Assembly: GCA_030789695.1 (NCBI GenBank)
Contig: CM061138.1
Span: 183,931,051 to 183,995,050, forward strand
Source of the DNA: Scilla litardierei
Lineage: Eukaryota; Streptophyta; Magnoliopsida; Asparagales; Asparagaceae
Reading direction: 5' to 3'
Length of the DNA stretch: 64,000 bases
Shown: positions 22,246-33,829 of the stretch, piece after piece
Layout: every line of letters begins with the position of its first letter
How positions within the stretch are numbered: position 1 is the first letter of the stretch
The notes under the pieces: model-generated
What the model saw: the letters and a program-made list of their open reading frames with translations, nothing else
The model's database searches: none
What the model was told of the DNA's origin: nothing
Made by a program: the position numbers and the translations under genes

Positions 22246-22534
22246 AAAAAATGCCCAAACTGGTCGTTTTGGCCTCCTCGTCGCTCCGGCGACGTCCATT
22301 CTTCTTCCGCTCCTCTCCAACAGCAAAATACCCCTCGGGGAGGTCGTCGGTGGCCGTCTAGATTACACGCATCTCGAGATCACTCCTAATCGCGCCAAAT
22401 CACCTGAAATGCGTCAAAAACAACAAATCGTGAAAAGCATCGCAATATCGTCGATATATCGTGAAAGACATGATTTGGGCGATCAAAATGGCATGCAAAC
22501 ATGCGGGAAAAGGGTGTAAAATAAGGAGTGATCA

Positions 22535-24555
22535 AAATCCCCCAAGCTTGCCTCTTACTCGTCCTCGAGGAAGATAAGTAAAAAGCGAACCCGGTGGATT
22601 CGGAAAACGAAAACGGCGAAAAACGAAAAAAAATGAAAAACGAAGAAGAATGAAAACCAAACGAAAATAAAGAAAGAAAGAAAGAAGAGGTAGGATGCTA
22701 GATCATTTTCTCAGGACGTGGGTTTCACCTACTCTTATAGCATGCACCGAGTGAGAAATACATGTCAAAGAATCTCATTTTGATATCATAGTAGAATAGT
22801 GCAAGTAGAAAATAGAAAACCCACGAACAACGGTATAATCATGAAAAACGGAATGATTTTAAAATTAACATCGCCTGAATCATCTAAAGCGGTATACAAG
22901 TCTCAGATCACACACTTTTCAATTGAACGCTTTCTATCTGGAGTATAAGAGTATCACATCATAGAATAGAGAGAATAGAAAAGTATGGGTTTCATGAAAT
23001 GAATGCTAGGCTTAGATTTCTGGATTTCGTAAAGCTAGAAACAATCTCACCGAGTATAGAATATTACTTAGCCTAGGTTGTCGTGTAATGTCAAGTAGTC
23101 GCTCTCTCACACATCAATGGATCTCCTCCCCCAAGCTTATCTATAAGCGTGGTGGCACAAAAATATTTACATCCCCATTTTTATATAGCTCCAAAGGCAA
23201 AGAAGAGAAAGAAGAAAGAAAATAAGCGAGATGGGATCTTTTATTGAGGATTTTTCCTCTTTTCTCTCTTTTCTCTTTTTTTTTCTTTTTTTTTCTTTTT
23301 TTCTTTCTTTTTATATATATACAATGATCCCAATTCAAAGAGAGATAATGATATACGAGAATGTTCTTCTCTCTTTTATTATATATATTTTTTTGGAATA
23401 AGAGATTTGGAGCTAGGAATTAATAGCGGGGGAAATGCCATAAAATAGAATCACTAAGGGGAGATTCACCAATGATTTTAAAAGTAGAGAAATGATGTTC
23501 AAGATTTGTGGAGAAAGAAATAAATATAACTCTCGGCTCACTCTATAAGACATGCACGACAACTTCAGCAGGGTAATCTAATCTACTCAGTTTCGATCAC
23601 AAAAAAGCTAACTAATCCAGATATATCATAGCTAACCATCATTCAATCATCCGGAAGTGAAGTGTACAATTCATGCATATAGAAGTGATAAAGGAAAAGA
23701 AGTCAGTACTCCAGATATAGGCATTCAATGCGTGAATCTTGGTGTGTTTTCTGAGATAGCATACATATGAATATTCAGGCTCAGCTAATAATAAAATTTC
23801 ATCCATTTTCATGAGGAAAAAGTGTGGGCTCCTATTTCTAAATGCAAGCGAGTCATAGCATATGATATCAGAAATGAAATCTAAGACACGACAAATATAG
23901 CATGCATATAGAATAAGCTAACTCCACGTAGACATTATCACAGAAAATTCATCTCTAGCATGAGATGAAAAAAGGAAGAAGTAAAGATAAAAGGAAAATA
24001 GAACTATGCAATGCGGCACACAGGAAAGTAAGGAAAACGTGATGCATGGCAAAACAAAAGGAAAATAACGAAAAATGAGTGCAAAAGTGAAAAGCGGTGT
24101 GAAGAACTGAAAATAAAGGTGGCAAATCGAAAAAGAACATGAGAGCTCACTCCCCCAAGCTAAACGGCACAATGTCCTCAATGTGCAAAGTGTGGCACAC
24201 AGAGAGACAATTAACGTGAGGGGCAAGTGAGGGTGCATGCATGAGGGGAAGGAAGGAAAAAAAATAATAAAAGGAAAAATAAAGAAGTGAAAATATGATG
24301 CGGGTATGATGCATGCACAAACAGGAGTGATATGAAAATACGGCACCAAAAACGCTCCCTCTCTCCCAAAAAGATATATATAGATGTTATCAAAATGAGA
24401 AACCCTAGTAGAGATGATATGATGTGCACAAAAAGATATGATCAAAAATATAATCCCAAAATAAGTGAGAGGAGGGGGGGTGGACAAAAAAAACATCAGG
24501 ACCCAGCAGAGACGGGCAGCACAACGTCAGGAATGGATAAAGGCATCAAGAGTGC
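22535..24555 (-). mobile_element. 3' non-coding region of element C
   Basis: AT-rich, with a T-rich simple repeat (about 23262-23330). Contains the RGGA-loop hairpin (24167-24186), three plus-strand TCCCCCAAGCTT/TCCCCCAAGCTA motifs (22540, 23130, 24150) and CCTCGAGG (about 22563). An ORF at 24496-23918 is rich in Phe/Leu/Ser/Tyr and looks like AT-composition noise. Confidence 0.7.
24150..24186 (-). promoter_or_regulatory. RGGA-loop hairpin and internal polypurine-like motif, element C
   Basis: On the minus strand GCACATTG and CATTGTGC pair at 7 of 8 positions around loop AGGA (24186-24167). TTTAGCTTGGGGGAGTG follows. It lies 370 bases past the env-position ORF stop. Confidence 0.6.
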
Positions 24556-26748
24556 CTAAGAAGGCGGTTCCGCGCCGTCTCCGTCCTGAGGCGGAGGGGG
24601 TGGTGGTGGTGGTGTAGGCTGCTGAGCTGGGGTGGGCGTGGGAGTGGAAGCAGGTCGAGCGTGTGTGGGAGTGTGTGTGGGAACCTGCTGGGTGGGTGGG
24701 GGTACGCGCGGGAGACGCTCTAAGATCTGTGTCAGGCAGTAGTGGATCTGAGGGATCAGGTCAAAGCGTCCAGCCATCGTAGAGACGGTGGAGGACAGGG
24801 TCCGAAGGTCTCCTCTAAGACCACTCACCGCCACCTCAAGAGCACGTATGCTCTGCAGTACAGTGTCGGGCGGGGGTGGTGCAGAGGGACGCACCGGTCT
24901 AGGCTGTGCAGGGCGAGGCTGGCGTACGCGTGTGGAGTATGTAACGGGCTCAGCAGGGAATGGGACAAAAGGTGCCGTGCCAGGAAATGTGGGCCGGGCC
25001 TCAGTGTGAGGCCGGGGCGGGCGGTGAGAAGTGGAGGCAGCGGCAGCGGAAGAAGAGTACAAAAGCGGCTGCGAGGCGGCTAGTGAGGTCGGTGGCACAG
25101 AAGTGTGGACAGACGCCACGACGCTCTCGGAGAAGACGGCGGTAGTGGAGACAGAGGAATCTCCCGCTGGGGAAGAAGTGTGTGGTCCAAAAGGTGTAGC
25201 CCCAGCGGAGATCATGCTAACCATGGTCTCCACGACCGAAACGAACGAGGGCTCTCCGTACGTGACTACGGTCGGCGGGCGCTCGGGGAAGGCAGAAGAA
25301 AGAGGCTCGACAGACAAGGGGCCAGTGGTGGAAGTGGGAGTGGTGGTGACAGCCTCGGAAGCGGTGACAGTGGTGGAAGTGGGCTCAGCAAGGGTACTCG
25401 CGACACTGGTAGAGGTGAGGACAGAAGTGTCAGGAGCAGCAGAAACGACAGGTGTGGGCTGAGGGGCCACAGGGGCGGCAGCGGGCTCGGCAGGGCGTGC
25501 AGCAGGGTCTGCGGGAGCAGCCTGGGCAGCGTGGGCGGCGGGGTCCTGCTCGGCCTCCTCGGCCTCGAGCACGTAGGCGGCGGGGATGAGGACATCCATA
25601 TTTGGGAGCCAGTCAACGTGGGCCGGTGCAATCTGGGTCCGAGCAGGGCTCGGGAGAATCATGTAATCGGCCCCATAGGGGCCGTGCAACCAGACCCAGT
25701 GACGCTCACCGTGCGGACGCAGCATCTTCATCCGGGCCATAACGTCTATCGACAAGGAAGTGGGGCCCGGAACGCGTCGCAGGTCGTCGGGGAAATCCTC
25801 GCCGGTCATAAGAGCCAGCAGGGTAATCAGGCCGCCGCAGCATATCGGTGAGCGAGTGCCCACCGATACAATGATGCGGTCTAAGTACCATGCCGCGATA
25901 TCGATCACGACGGCGGGGACAAGCTCATCTCCATCCCTAGACAGAGCTCTGGGACGTGTCATCGCATAGAGCATGTAAAGCTCTGGCGTAGACATCGTGC
26001 CCGGCTCATATCTGGCCAAAAAGGTAGTCGCCATGAGGCGCTGGGCAATGCGTAGGCAGGGATGTACGATGGCCGAGGCCTTGGCCCTACTAGGGTCAAA
26101 GGCGGCGTGGAGACCCGTGATACGTGCCCAGAAGGCACCGGCGTCGAAAGAGGGTGGAGGGATATGTGTGGGGCCATAACCGCGATCGGCTCCGGGGACT
26201 GCGGGCCAAGAGAAAAATGCTCTCATCATATCGAGAGTGACCTGGCACTCTCGATCCATGAACCAAAATGAGCATCCCTCATCGGTCCGGGCGATCGAAC
26301 TCAAAACCTCAAGTGTCGGACGGGTAAAAGTATCCGCCGACACCTGGAAAAAATCTCGCCAGCCCACGTTGTCGTACAACGTGAGCATCCCCTCAAGTAC
26401 CCCCAGGCGTCCTAGGTCAGCGAGGTGTGCGAACCTGGAGGGTACGATCGAGCGCTGGGAGATACGCTCGAAGACGGCGCGGTGTGCGTCGTCTCGGAAC
26501 GTAATCCCGAGCGGCCCGACCAGTGGAGCCGGTGGTGGTGGCTGTGGATCGGCGGGGAGAGGCTGTGCGGGCTGTGGGTGCGCTGCAGGCTGTGCGGGGT
26601 GTGCGGAGCCTGCAGGCTGTGCGGGGTGTGCGGGGTGTGTGGGGGACGGTGGAGGAGAGTCCTCCAACTCGTGGGAGGGGCCGGCATCATCCGACCGCTT
26701 CCGCTTGGCGGAAGCTCTCTTCGACCGCGGCCGTGTCCGGGGCGGCAT
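24556..26748 (-). CDS. Env-position ORF of element C (ATHILA ORF-1-like)
   Basis: 730 codons from ATG 26748, chosen because MPPRTRPRSKRASAKRKRSD begins a basic, nuclear-signal-like N-terminus typical of this family; the frame stays open upstream to 27048. A conserved globular part follows (RISQRSIVPSRFAHLADLG, LTLYDNVGWRDFF, CSFWFMDRECQVTLDMMRAF, AWYLDRIIVSVG), resembling the ATHILA ORF-1 family seen 3' of pol in Athila elements. The C-terminal half is Pro/Ala/Ser/Thr rich with a short coiled-coil-like stretch (VAVSGLRGDLRTLSSTVSTM) and a polyproline tail. I see no signal peptide or membrane segment, so true envelope function is doubtful. It is intact and probably needs a spliced RNA. Homologous C-terminal sequence is in element B (48530-49499). 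Confidence 0.75.
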   Translation of the reverse strand: MPPRTRPRSKRASAKRKRSDDAGPSHELEDSPPPSPTHPAHPAQPAGSAHPAQPAAHPQPAQPLPADPQPPPPAPLVGPLGITFRDDAHRAVFERISQRSIVPSRFAHLADLGRLGVLEGMLTLYDNVGWRDFFQVSADTFTRPTLEVLSSIARTDEGCSFWFMDRECQVTLDMMRAFFSWPAVPGADRGYGPTHIPPPSFDAGAFWARITGLHAAFDPSRAKASAIVHPCLRIAQRLMATTFLARYEPGTMSTPELYMLYAMTRPRALSRDGDELVPAVVIDIAAWYLDRIIVSVGTRSPICCGGLITLLALMTGEDFPDDLRRVPGPTSLSIDVMARMKMLRPHGERHWVWLHGPYGADYMILPSPARTQIAPAHVDWLPNMDVLIPAAYVLEAEEAEQDPAAHAAQAAPADPAARPAEPAAAPVAPQPTPVVSAAPDTSVLTSTSVASTLAEPTSTTVTASEAVTTTPTSTTGPLSVEPLSSAFPERPPTVVTYGEPSFVSVVETMVSMISAGATPFGPHTSSPAGDSSVSTTAVFSESVVASVHTSVPPTSLAASQPLLYSSSAAAASTSHRPPRPHTEARPTFPGTAPFVPFPAEPVTYSTRVRQPRPAQPRPVRPSAPPPPDTVLQSIRALEVAVSGLRGDLRTLSSTVSTMAGRFDLIPQIHYCLTQILERLPRVPPPTQQVPTHTPTHARPASTPTPTPAQQPTPPPPPPPPQDGDGAEPPS

Positions 26749-27305
26749 ATCTGCCCCGAGCGCGCGCCGAAAAAGTGAAAAGTGCGGCGTGTGCACAAAG
26801 AGTGGAAAGAGTTTACCCAAACACGCCGCGAGTGCTAAGTAGTGGAAGCGTGCGAAGTCCGCGCCTCCACGAAGTCCTGAGCAGCCCGTAGAAGCTCCCC
26901 TGAGCTCCCCTAAGCTCCAAAAAGCAACCTGCGCATGGAAAAGCGATATCAGCGAGTAATAATCAAAATGTATGGAGCAATAGGGGTATAACAGATAGAT
27001 ATGTGACTTGATTCGGGTTAGGGGTTCGATTGACACACGGATCCTCAAAAACTACGCAAAAAGAGAAGAAAATGGTGAAAATAAGCGAACCGGAGGTGAT
27101 CGGAGACGGGGGTTGCCGGCGGCGACTCGGGCGGGGTGCGGCGACGGTCGGCCGGCGGTGGCAGGCCGAGCGGCGGCGCGCGCGGGCGAGTGGATGTTGG
27201 GCGAGGTGCGATCGGGCGAGGGGAAGCTGAGGGGGCGCGGGCGAAAGGGTTTTTTTTCGTTTTCGAAAACTGCGCCTCCCCCTTTGGCTTTATATTAAAA
27301 AGTTA

Positions 27306-27640
27306 CGACTCGGCCGAGTGACGTGATCACTCGGCCGAGCGAGGCAAATAAAAATTTCTCCCCGATATCGCTTTGGCCGAGTGGCCTTGCCAGGCTCGGC
27401 CGAGTGGAGTAAATCCATTCGGCCGAGTGACTCAAGCTACTCGGCATGACTCGCCCAAGGAGGGTATCTGTTTCACTCGGCCGAGTGAATATATATACTC
27501 GGCCGAGTAGCAGTTATAATGAAATGAGGAAAATAGACAGAGAGTTGGGTACAGCAGACTTCCCTTGTTCGTGAGCGGCTCGGCCGGACGAACTTCTGTA
27601 CTCGGCCGAGTGACTAGTATACTCGGCCGAGTGAGCCTTG
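27306..27640. repeat. Second CTCGGCCGAG palindrome array, internal to element C
   Basis: About a dozen copies of CTCGGCCGAG or near variants in 335 bases, between the polymerase and env-position ORFs. Same word as in the LTR but outside it. Confidence 0.85.
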
Positions 27641-27960
27641 CATTCTGCTGTTTGTCTTCGTTTAGACTCTAAACTCCGTCTTTCTTCCTCCAGTCGATTT
27701 CATGCTCCTCCTAAGCGTCGAACGCCTTCTTAGGGCGCTCCTCATCGTCTCGTTCAACCTCCTCATGATGATCTACCTATCTCCTCTCCTGTCAAGAAAA
27801 ATAGGACCCGTTATCACAAAATTTTTGATCGGATGACTCAAAACACTAAAAATTTCTAAAACGAAAATAAAGAAAAAGCGAAAATAAAGCAAAAACTGTC
27901 GGGTTGCCTCCCGGCAAGCGCTCGTTTTAGGTCGTGAGCTCGACCCCCTATAATTTTCGA

Positions 27961-30900
27961 TCAATGCGGGATGTTTGGTGCATATGAGATGCACCCGTCA
28001 AACTTTCCGGGGAGCGCGCTTGGATTCGGACGTGGCGGCGAAGCGTTCTCCCGCGGTGGTCTCCTATCTCGAATAGTGTTGGGGGGAGGCTCCCCCAAGC
28101 TAGCATTTGCCCCGGTCAACGGCTTAGCCGGCGATGCCGATTTCCGTACCGGCGGAGCTTTCTTTGGAGACTTTGATTTCGAGAGCTTGCAGAGCTCTCG
28201 AATCCTTGCGACATCAGCGTCGCCTTCATCTTCATCAGCAGAGAAGTCGGGGGAATCATCATTATTGTCCTCATGGCCTAAATCCGGGCCTTCATCCAAT
28301 TCTTCATCAAAAAGGGCACCAATTGAGTGAGGAATCGCCTCCTCTATCACCTCATCAAGGAGGTCCGAGAGATCATCCGGCCGCTCTTTAAGCAAATATA
28401 CTCTATTGATTTCGCCCGTCGGGATCCCCTCGGAATAGTGCTTTAGCCTTTGCCCATTTACTTTGAATGTGGTACCTTCCTTGCTTTCCAACTCGAAAGC
28501 TCCTCCCGGTTGTATGTGCTTGATGGTGAAAGGTCCCGACCAACGTGACCTCAACTTACCGGGAAATAGTCGGAGTCGGGAATTGTAGAGCAAGACCTTG
28601 TCTCCCACCTTGAAGTCCGTGACAGTTATGCGGGCATCGTGGAAAATCTTGGTCCTTTCCTTGTAAATTCTCGAGCTCTCATAAGCGTCCCTCCTTATTT
28701 CATCAAGTTCGTTGATGTCCAAGAGTCGCCTCACCGCCGCACTCTTATAGTCGTAGTTAAAGGTCTTGATGGCCCAATATGCGCGGTGTTCAAACTCTAC
28801 CGGCAAGTGGCAAGCCTTCCCATAAACTAGGCGGAACGGTGTGGTACCGATGGGGGTGCGAAAGGCCGTGCGATAGGCCCATAGAGCATCGTTTAGCTTC
28901 ATTGACCAATCCTTTCTAGACCGATCTACTGTTTTCTCGAGAATTTGCTTGATTTCTCTATTTGAGACTTCTACTTGGCCGCTTGTTTGGGGGTGATAAG
29001 CCATTCCAACTCTATGATTTACCCCGTACTTCTTTAGCATGGCTTCAAACTTGTTCTCTATGAAATGGCTTCCCCCGTCACTTATCAAGGTACGCGGCAC
29101 TCCAAAGCGCGGAAAGATATTTTGCTTGAAGAATTTGGAGACGACCCTCGCATCATTAGTAGGGGTGGCAATAGCTTCCACCCATTTGGAGACATAGTCA
29201 ACGGCCAATAGGATGTACTTGTTGCCATTGCTCGACGGAAAAGGCCCCATGAAGTCTACTCCCCAACAATCAAAAAGCTCAATATCCTGGATGGGTCTCA
29301 TCGGCATCTCATTGCGCTTGGAGATATTCCCGGTCCGTTGACATCTATCGCAACCCTTCACAAAAGCGTGAGTGTCTTTAAACATTGTGGGCCAGAAGAA
29401 TCCGCTCTGCAGGATCTTAGCGGTTGTTTTAGAGGCGGCATGATGTCCCCCGCATGGTAGACCGTGGCAATGCAAAATGATAGACGTTGCCTCCTCTTTA
29501 GAAACACACCTACGAATGACACTATCTTTGCATATCTTGAAAAGGTAAGGATCTTCCCAAAAATAGCTACGGACCTCATGCATAAATCTCCTCTTTTGTT
29601 GCGTGGACATCCCATGCGGTTTGATTCCGCACGCCAAGTAGTTGACGAAGTCCGCGTACCAAGGTACTTCCTCGGTCCTTACCGCATGTAGCCTCTCATC
29701 AACAAATGTGTCGTCAATAGGTAAGCTCTCATCCTCCTTGTCGCGAATGAGCCTAGATAAATGATCCGCCACGACATTGTCTGTACCCTTCTTATCTCTG
29801 ATCTCTAGGTCGAATTCTTGCAACAAGAGTATCCACCTAATCAACCGGGGTTTGGCCTCCTTCTTGTTTAAAAGATACTTCAATGCCGCATGGTCGGTGT
29901 GGACAATCACCTTGGAGCCGAGGAGGTAGGAGCGAAACTTCTCTATGGAATAGACGACCGCTAAAAGCTCCTTTTCGGTAGTTGTGTAGTTTTTCTGCGC
30001 GTCATCCAATGTCTTGCTTGCGTAGTATATCGCATGAAGCTTCCTATCTTTCCTTTGTCCCAATACTGCTCCAATGGCTTGGTCGCTAGCATCGCACATT
30101 AGCTCAAAAGGGAGGTTCCAATCCGGCGGTTGAATGATGGGCGCTGAGACTAGCGCTTCCTTCAAGGTGTTGAAAGCTTGCAAGCATTCTCCTGAAAATT
30201 CAAAAGGAACATCTTTAGCGAGTAAGGAAGTAAGTGGTCTGGCAATCAAGGCGAAATCCTTAATGAAGCGGCGGTAAAACCCCGCGTGACCAAGGAAGCC
30301 TCTAATGCCCTTAACATTAATAGGAGGAGGGAGTTTTTCGATTACCTCAATTTTAGCTTTATCTACCTCGATTCCTCTTGAGGAAACAAGATGCCCGAGG
30401 ACTATACCTTCCGTGACCATGAAGTGACACTTCTCCCAATTGAGAGTGAGATTGTTTTGTTGGCACCTTTTTAGGACTTTAGTGAGATTTTCCAAGCAAG
30501 AGTGAAACTCACTTCCGTAAACCGAGAAATCATCCATAAAAACTTCCATAATATTTTCAATATAATCGGAAAATATGGATGTCATACATCTTTGAAAAGT
30601 GGCGGGAGCATTACAAAGGCCGAACGGCATCCTACGGTATGCGTAGGTGCCATAGGGACAAGTGAAAGTTGTCTTTTCTTGGTCATCTTCGTGCAAGGGG
30701 ATTTGGAAAAAACCCGAATACCCGTCTAGATAGCAAAAGTATTTATGGTTCGCGAGGCGTTCAAGCATTTGATCGATGAATGGCAATGGGTAATGGTCCT
30801 TTCGGGTGGCTTTATTGAGTCTCCTATAGTCAATGCACATTCGCCATCCTGTGACAGTGCGCGTGGATATTGGCTCACCTTTGTCATTTTTTATGACAGT

Positions 30901-31839
30901 CATCCCTCCTTTCTTGGGGACGACGTGGACGGGGCTAACCCATCTACTGTCAGAGATAGGATAAATTATACCGGCTTCAAGCAATTTTAGGATTTCCTTT
31001 TTAACCACCTCCTTCATGTTCGGGTTCAACCGCCTTTGAGGCTCTATGGAGGTGGCTTCGGTATCCTCCAAATGGATCCGATGCGTGCAAAGCCTAGGGC
31101 TTATCCCTTTAAGATCGGAGATAGTGTATCCCAAGACATCTTTGTGGCTCCTAAGGACGTCTAGGAGTTTTTCAAGTTGATCTTGTGTGAGGTGGGAATT
31201 TACTATCACCGGAAAAGTCAATTTATTACCCAAAAAGGCATACCTTAGATTCGGCGGTAATTGTTTAAGCTCTACCTGAGGTGGCGCTGCTTCTTCCACC
31301 TTTTCAGCTCTCATGAATTCGGCTTCTTCCTTGTCATCCTGGTTTAGCTCATCTTCAGGTGGAATGCTTTCTTGTGACGAGTCGGACTCGCTACTTAGTG
31401 AGGATGAGGCATCGAAGTAGGCGCCCTCTGATTCAGTGCTAGCATCGCCAAAACCTTCACTCTGCTCCAGTTCGTACCTGGAATCAAAAAACACATCAGA
31501 CGATTCATAAAAACAAGAGTGAGCGTCATAAAGTGTAACACCCGGAATGTCGGTTTGCTCGAAGGGTTCTTCGGGAGCATAGTGCTCTTCGACATTTGCT
31601 CTATTGTCTTCGAAATACAATTTGTCGTCGACCACGTCAACTCTGACATTGCCTCCGATAGTTCCTTCCGGGGAGATTTGGTCCATCACAAAGCTAGCAA
31701 ATAGTTGTTCGTCGGGGTCCGTGATATTGATAGCAAATGCCCCGGTAGCGTGGACCTCGTCGACAAGCTCCTTAAGGAGGTCTGTGAAGGTGTCATAGTC
31801 TTCTCGTCTGAGTTCTATTATTGGCGTTGCATCCCCCAT
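27961..31839 (-). CDS. pol: Polymerase of element C: reverse transcriptase, RNase H, integrase (Athila lineage)
   Basis: 1292 codons, no stops. The first ~220 residues are acidic, Ser/Glu rich and unrecognised; they contain no gag knuckle and no protease Asp-Thr/Ser-Gly motif. Reverse transcriptase: [13 protein letters not shown] about 300, catalytic FMDDFSVYG about 433. RNase [16 protein letters not shown] about 575, [13 protein letters not shown]. Integrase zinc finger [11 protein letters not shown] with CDRCQR about 795-845, core Asp ([11 protein letters not shown]), Asp (LISDGGSHF) and Glu ([10 protein letters not shown]) about 872, 921 and 957. A C-terminal extension of about 250 residues is charged, then Pro/Ser rich. 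Reverse transcription and integration functions look complete; capsid and protease would have to come from elsewhere. Confidence 0.93.
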   Translation of the reverse strand: MGDATPIIELRREDYDTFTDLLKELVDEVHATGAFAINITDPDEQLFASFVMDQISPEGTIGGNVRVDVVDDKLYFEDNRANVEEHYAPEEPFEQTDIPGVTLYDAHSCFYESSDVFFDSRYELEQSEGFGDASTESEGAYFDASSSLSSESDSSQESIPPEDELNQDDKEEAEFMRAEKVEEAAPPQVELKQLPPNLRYAFLGNKLTFPVIVNSHLTQDQLEKLLDVLRSHKDVLGYTISDLKGISPRLCTHRIHLEDTEATSIEPQRRLNPNMKEVVKKEILKLLEAGIIYPISDSRWVSPVHVVPKKGGMTVIKNDKGEPISTRTVTGWRMCIDYRRLNKATRKDHYPLPFIDQMLERLANHKYFCYLDGYSGFFQIPLHEDDQEKTTFTCPYGTYAYRRMPFGLCNAPATFQRCMTSIFSDYIENIMEVFMDDFSVYGSEFHSCLENLTKVLKRCQQNNLTLNWEKCHFMVTEGIVLGHLVSSRGIEVDKAKIEVIEKLPPPINVKGIRGFLGHAGFYRRFIKDFALIARPLTSLLAKDVPFEFSGECLQAFNTLKEALVSAPIIQPPDWNLPFELMCDASDQAIGAVLGQRKDRKLHAIYYASKTLDDAQKNYTTTEKELLAVVYSIEKFRSYLLGSKVIVHTDHAALKYLLNKKEAKPRLIRWILLLQEFDLEIRDKKGTDNVVADHLSRLIRDKEDESLPIDDTFVDERLHAVRTEEVPWYADFVNYLACGIKPHGMSTQQKRRFMHEVRSYFWEDPYLFKICKDSVIRRCVSKEEATSIILHCHGLPCGGHHAASKTTAKILQSGFFWPTMFKDTHAFVKGCDRCQRTGNISKRNEMPMRPIQDIELFDCWGVDFMGPFPSSNGNKYILLAVDYVSKWVEAIATPTNDARVVSKFFKQNIFPRFGVPRTLISDGGSHFIENKFEAMLKKYGVNHRVGMAYHPQTSGQVEVSNREIKQILEKTVDRSRKDWSMKLNDALWAYRTAFRTPIGTTPFRLVYGKACHLPVEFEHRAYWAIKTFNYDYKSAAVRRLLDINELDEIRRDAYESSRIYKERTKIFHDARITVTDFKVGDKVLLYNSRLRLFPGKLRSRWSGPFTIKHIQPGGAFELESKEGTTFKVNGQRLKHYSEGIPTGEINRVYLLKERPDDLSDLLDEVIEEAIPHSIGALFDEELDEGPDLGHEDNNDDSPDFSADEDEGDADVARIRELCKLSKSKSPKKAPPVRKSASPAKPLTGANASLGEPPPNTIRDRRPPRENASPPRPNPSALPGKFDGCISYAPNIPH

Positions 31840-31986
31840 TCTCCCTGTTAATATCTTATGCGAAATGCGGGGAGAATATGCAAATAGGGCTACGAATGAA
31901 GTTAGGATAAGATAGAGAGGGAAGTAAAGGAAGAAAGTAAGAAGAAATAACCGGGTGGTCGGTGCTGAGCACCGTCAAAATGCACC

Positions 31987-32004
31987 TCCCCGGCAGCGGC
32001 GCCA
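31987..32004 (-). promoter_or_regulatory. Primer binding site of element C (tRNA-Asp type)
   Basis: On the minus strand TGGCGCCGCTGCCGGGGA, six bases inside the LTR end. It matches the complement of the plant tRNA-Asp(GUC) 3' end except for one position (GCTG for GTTG). Confidence 0.75.
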
Positions 32005-32010
32005 AAAACT

Positions 32011-33829
32011 TGGTCGCGCCCCGGCGTACACGTCCCGAGGCGACGGTTGTAGTTTTACCACAAGCGCACGGTATAGCGGCGAGCGGGTATCGAACACAGG
32101 GAGGACGAATGACCGTGCTTTCTCCTAATCAACCTGGCTATTCAGAGGGATAATTGCCTTGGGCGATCCTGTCACAATCGTCAGACAAAAGTGCAAAATA
32201 TCAAATCAAATAGAGAACGCCTAGGGAATGGGGAATCCCCACTACTCACCGTATTTCACAATTGTGGTTTGCCGGTATCGAAATCGCTAGGATGAGAATT
32301 CGGATGAACTAGTTGCAACTAAATGTGGAACCAGGCTCACGCTCTCGCGCTGTTGCCGGTCTATAGCTATCCTGGGTTTGGGTCCAATCTCTTGCAAACC
32401 CTAGCCTAGGGAAGCTAGCATTAGGATCAACATCATCGTCCAATTGCGCACCGAGCCCAATCTCTTGCAAACTCGGTCCACAATCTAGATTAGGATAGTT
32501 CCTACCCGTCCAATCTCTTGCAAACGGGTATCGGCACGGAATTGCAACCGGAGATCCTAGCATCGGTCCAATTTCTTGCAAACCGATACTTCGAAAAATC
32601 CGACTCCAACCCAATTCGGATTTCTAGGGCTTCCTATCGAATTGGGATCCAATCTCTTGCAAATCCCTATTGACGTGAATACCTAGCTATCCGTAGTAAT
32701 TCGATCCCAATCTAATCCCTAATAACAATCCTGGCTCAATTCCTACCAATTCAACACAAATACGAAATTGGGCTCGTAGGGTTCATCCCCACGCCCCAAG
32801 ACGTGGAGACTACTCACTAATCATAGCAATAGCACAATAATTGGCAAAGAAATAGACAATGGAATTCATCACAACAATGATATAAACAATAAAAATAGAG
32901 TTTTTGTGAAAGAGAAGTGCAAACCAATGTAGATCTTCAATCAACCCAACAAAAATCCAAGTTTTTCTCTTCACCAATCACAATTAATAAAGCTAAAAAG
33001 TAGACTCAAAAAGCTGCAAAAAATCTGAGAGGTGGCGCTCAAAACTAGGGTAAAAACAGAGCTTAAATAGCCCCAAAAATCGTCTAAAAATCCTGACCAA
33101 AACGCCCCTGCACAGCCTGTTTTCCGCAAATTTCGCTACAGGCAGCGCATCGCACTCGGCCGAGTGACAAAAGTCGCTCGGCCGAGTGAAAACCCTGTCA
33201 ATTTTCCAGTAAGTCGGGGACTTCAGGGGTCTTCAGTTCGGGGGTGGCTCGGCCGAGTGAGTTGTCGTCACTCGGCCGATGGCTTCACTTCACTCGGGCG
33301 GACGGGATTTGCCACTCGGCCGAGTGGGTCTTCTGAAGCTCAGATGGCCGAAAAACAGTAACTTCGGTCTTTTTGAGGGCCTTCGTCTGGGCGCCACTCG
33401 GGCGGACGTGGTATCGTCACTCGGCCGATGTGGTCTCCGTCGCTCGGCCGAGTACACATGGAAGTCGTGTCTGAACGGGTCGACCGAGCAGTGTCTCGCT
33501 GGTCGGCCGAGTGGCTCCTCCACTCGGCCGAGTGGGACACAAAAAATGCCCAAACTGGTCGTTTTGGCCTCCTCGTCGCTCCGGCGACGTCCATTCTTCT
33601 TCCGCTCCTCTCCAACAGCAAAATACCCCTCGGGGAGGTCGTCGGTGGCCGTCTAGATTACACGCATCTCGAGATCACTCCTAATCGCGCCAAATCACCT
33701 GAAATGCGTCAAAAACAACAAATCGTGAAAAGCATCGCAATATCGTCGATATATCGTGAAAGACATGATTTGGGCGATCAAAATGGCATGCAAACATGCG
33801 GGAAAAGGGTGTAAAATAAGGAGTGATCA
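32011..33829 (-). repeat. Right (5') LTR of element C
   Basis: 1819 bp, same length as 20716-22534 (offset 11,295). Differences noticed by eye: TGGTC for TGATC at the inner edge, and single changes near 32059, 32120, 32908 and 33483. It carries the same hairpin and palindrome arrays. Such near-identity implies a very recent insertion. Confidence 0.95.

Larger units (their letters stand above)
20716..22534 (-). repeat. Left (3') LTR of element C
   Basis: TGATCGCGCC to GGAGTGATCA on the plus strand, equivalent to 32011-33829. In element sense it has a palindrome array (22245 to 21858), a TATA-like CTATTTAAG (21775-21767), the leader hairpin array (21372-21079) and the shared end motif CTGTGTTCGATACC ... 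CCGTGCGCTTG. The polypurine tract abuts it at about 22535-22552 (minus AAGCTTGGGGGATTT). Confidence 0.95.
20716..33829 (-). mobile_element. Element C: complete, young Athila-type Ty3/gypsy element without gag
   Basis: 13,114 bp with two 1819-bp LTRs and perfect flanking GGGTG (20711-20715, 33830-33834). In element sense (minus): LTR, primer site (31987-32004), polymerase ORF (31839-27961), palindrome-rich spacer, env-position ORF (26748-24556), long 3' non-coding region with repeated AGCTTGGGGGA, polypurine tract, LTR. The LTRs differ by about five substitutions by eye. Only 171 bases separate the polymerase ATG from the LTR, so no gag or protease ORF is present. Confidence 0.95.

Noticed and set aside
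21984..22361. ORF of 125 codons duplicated at 33279
   Set aside because: It is identical only because the LTR is duplicated, and it runs through the palindrome array; no start context or domain.
23918..24496. Long minus-strand ORF rich in Phe, Leu, Tyr that looks like a multi-pass membrane protein
   Set aside because: It lies in the AT-rich 3' non-coding region of element C; hydrophobicity follows from base composition, and no family is recognisable.
24556..26748. Calling the env-position ORF a true envelope glycoprotein
   Set aside because: No signal peptide, membrane segment or cleavage site is visible; only position and resemblance to the ATHILA ORF-1 family support it.
25031..26891. Plus-strand ORFs of 120-250 codons opposite the env-position ORF
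   Set aside because: GC-rich shadow frames; the minus strand carries the conserved blocks.
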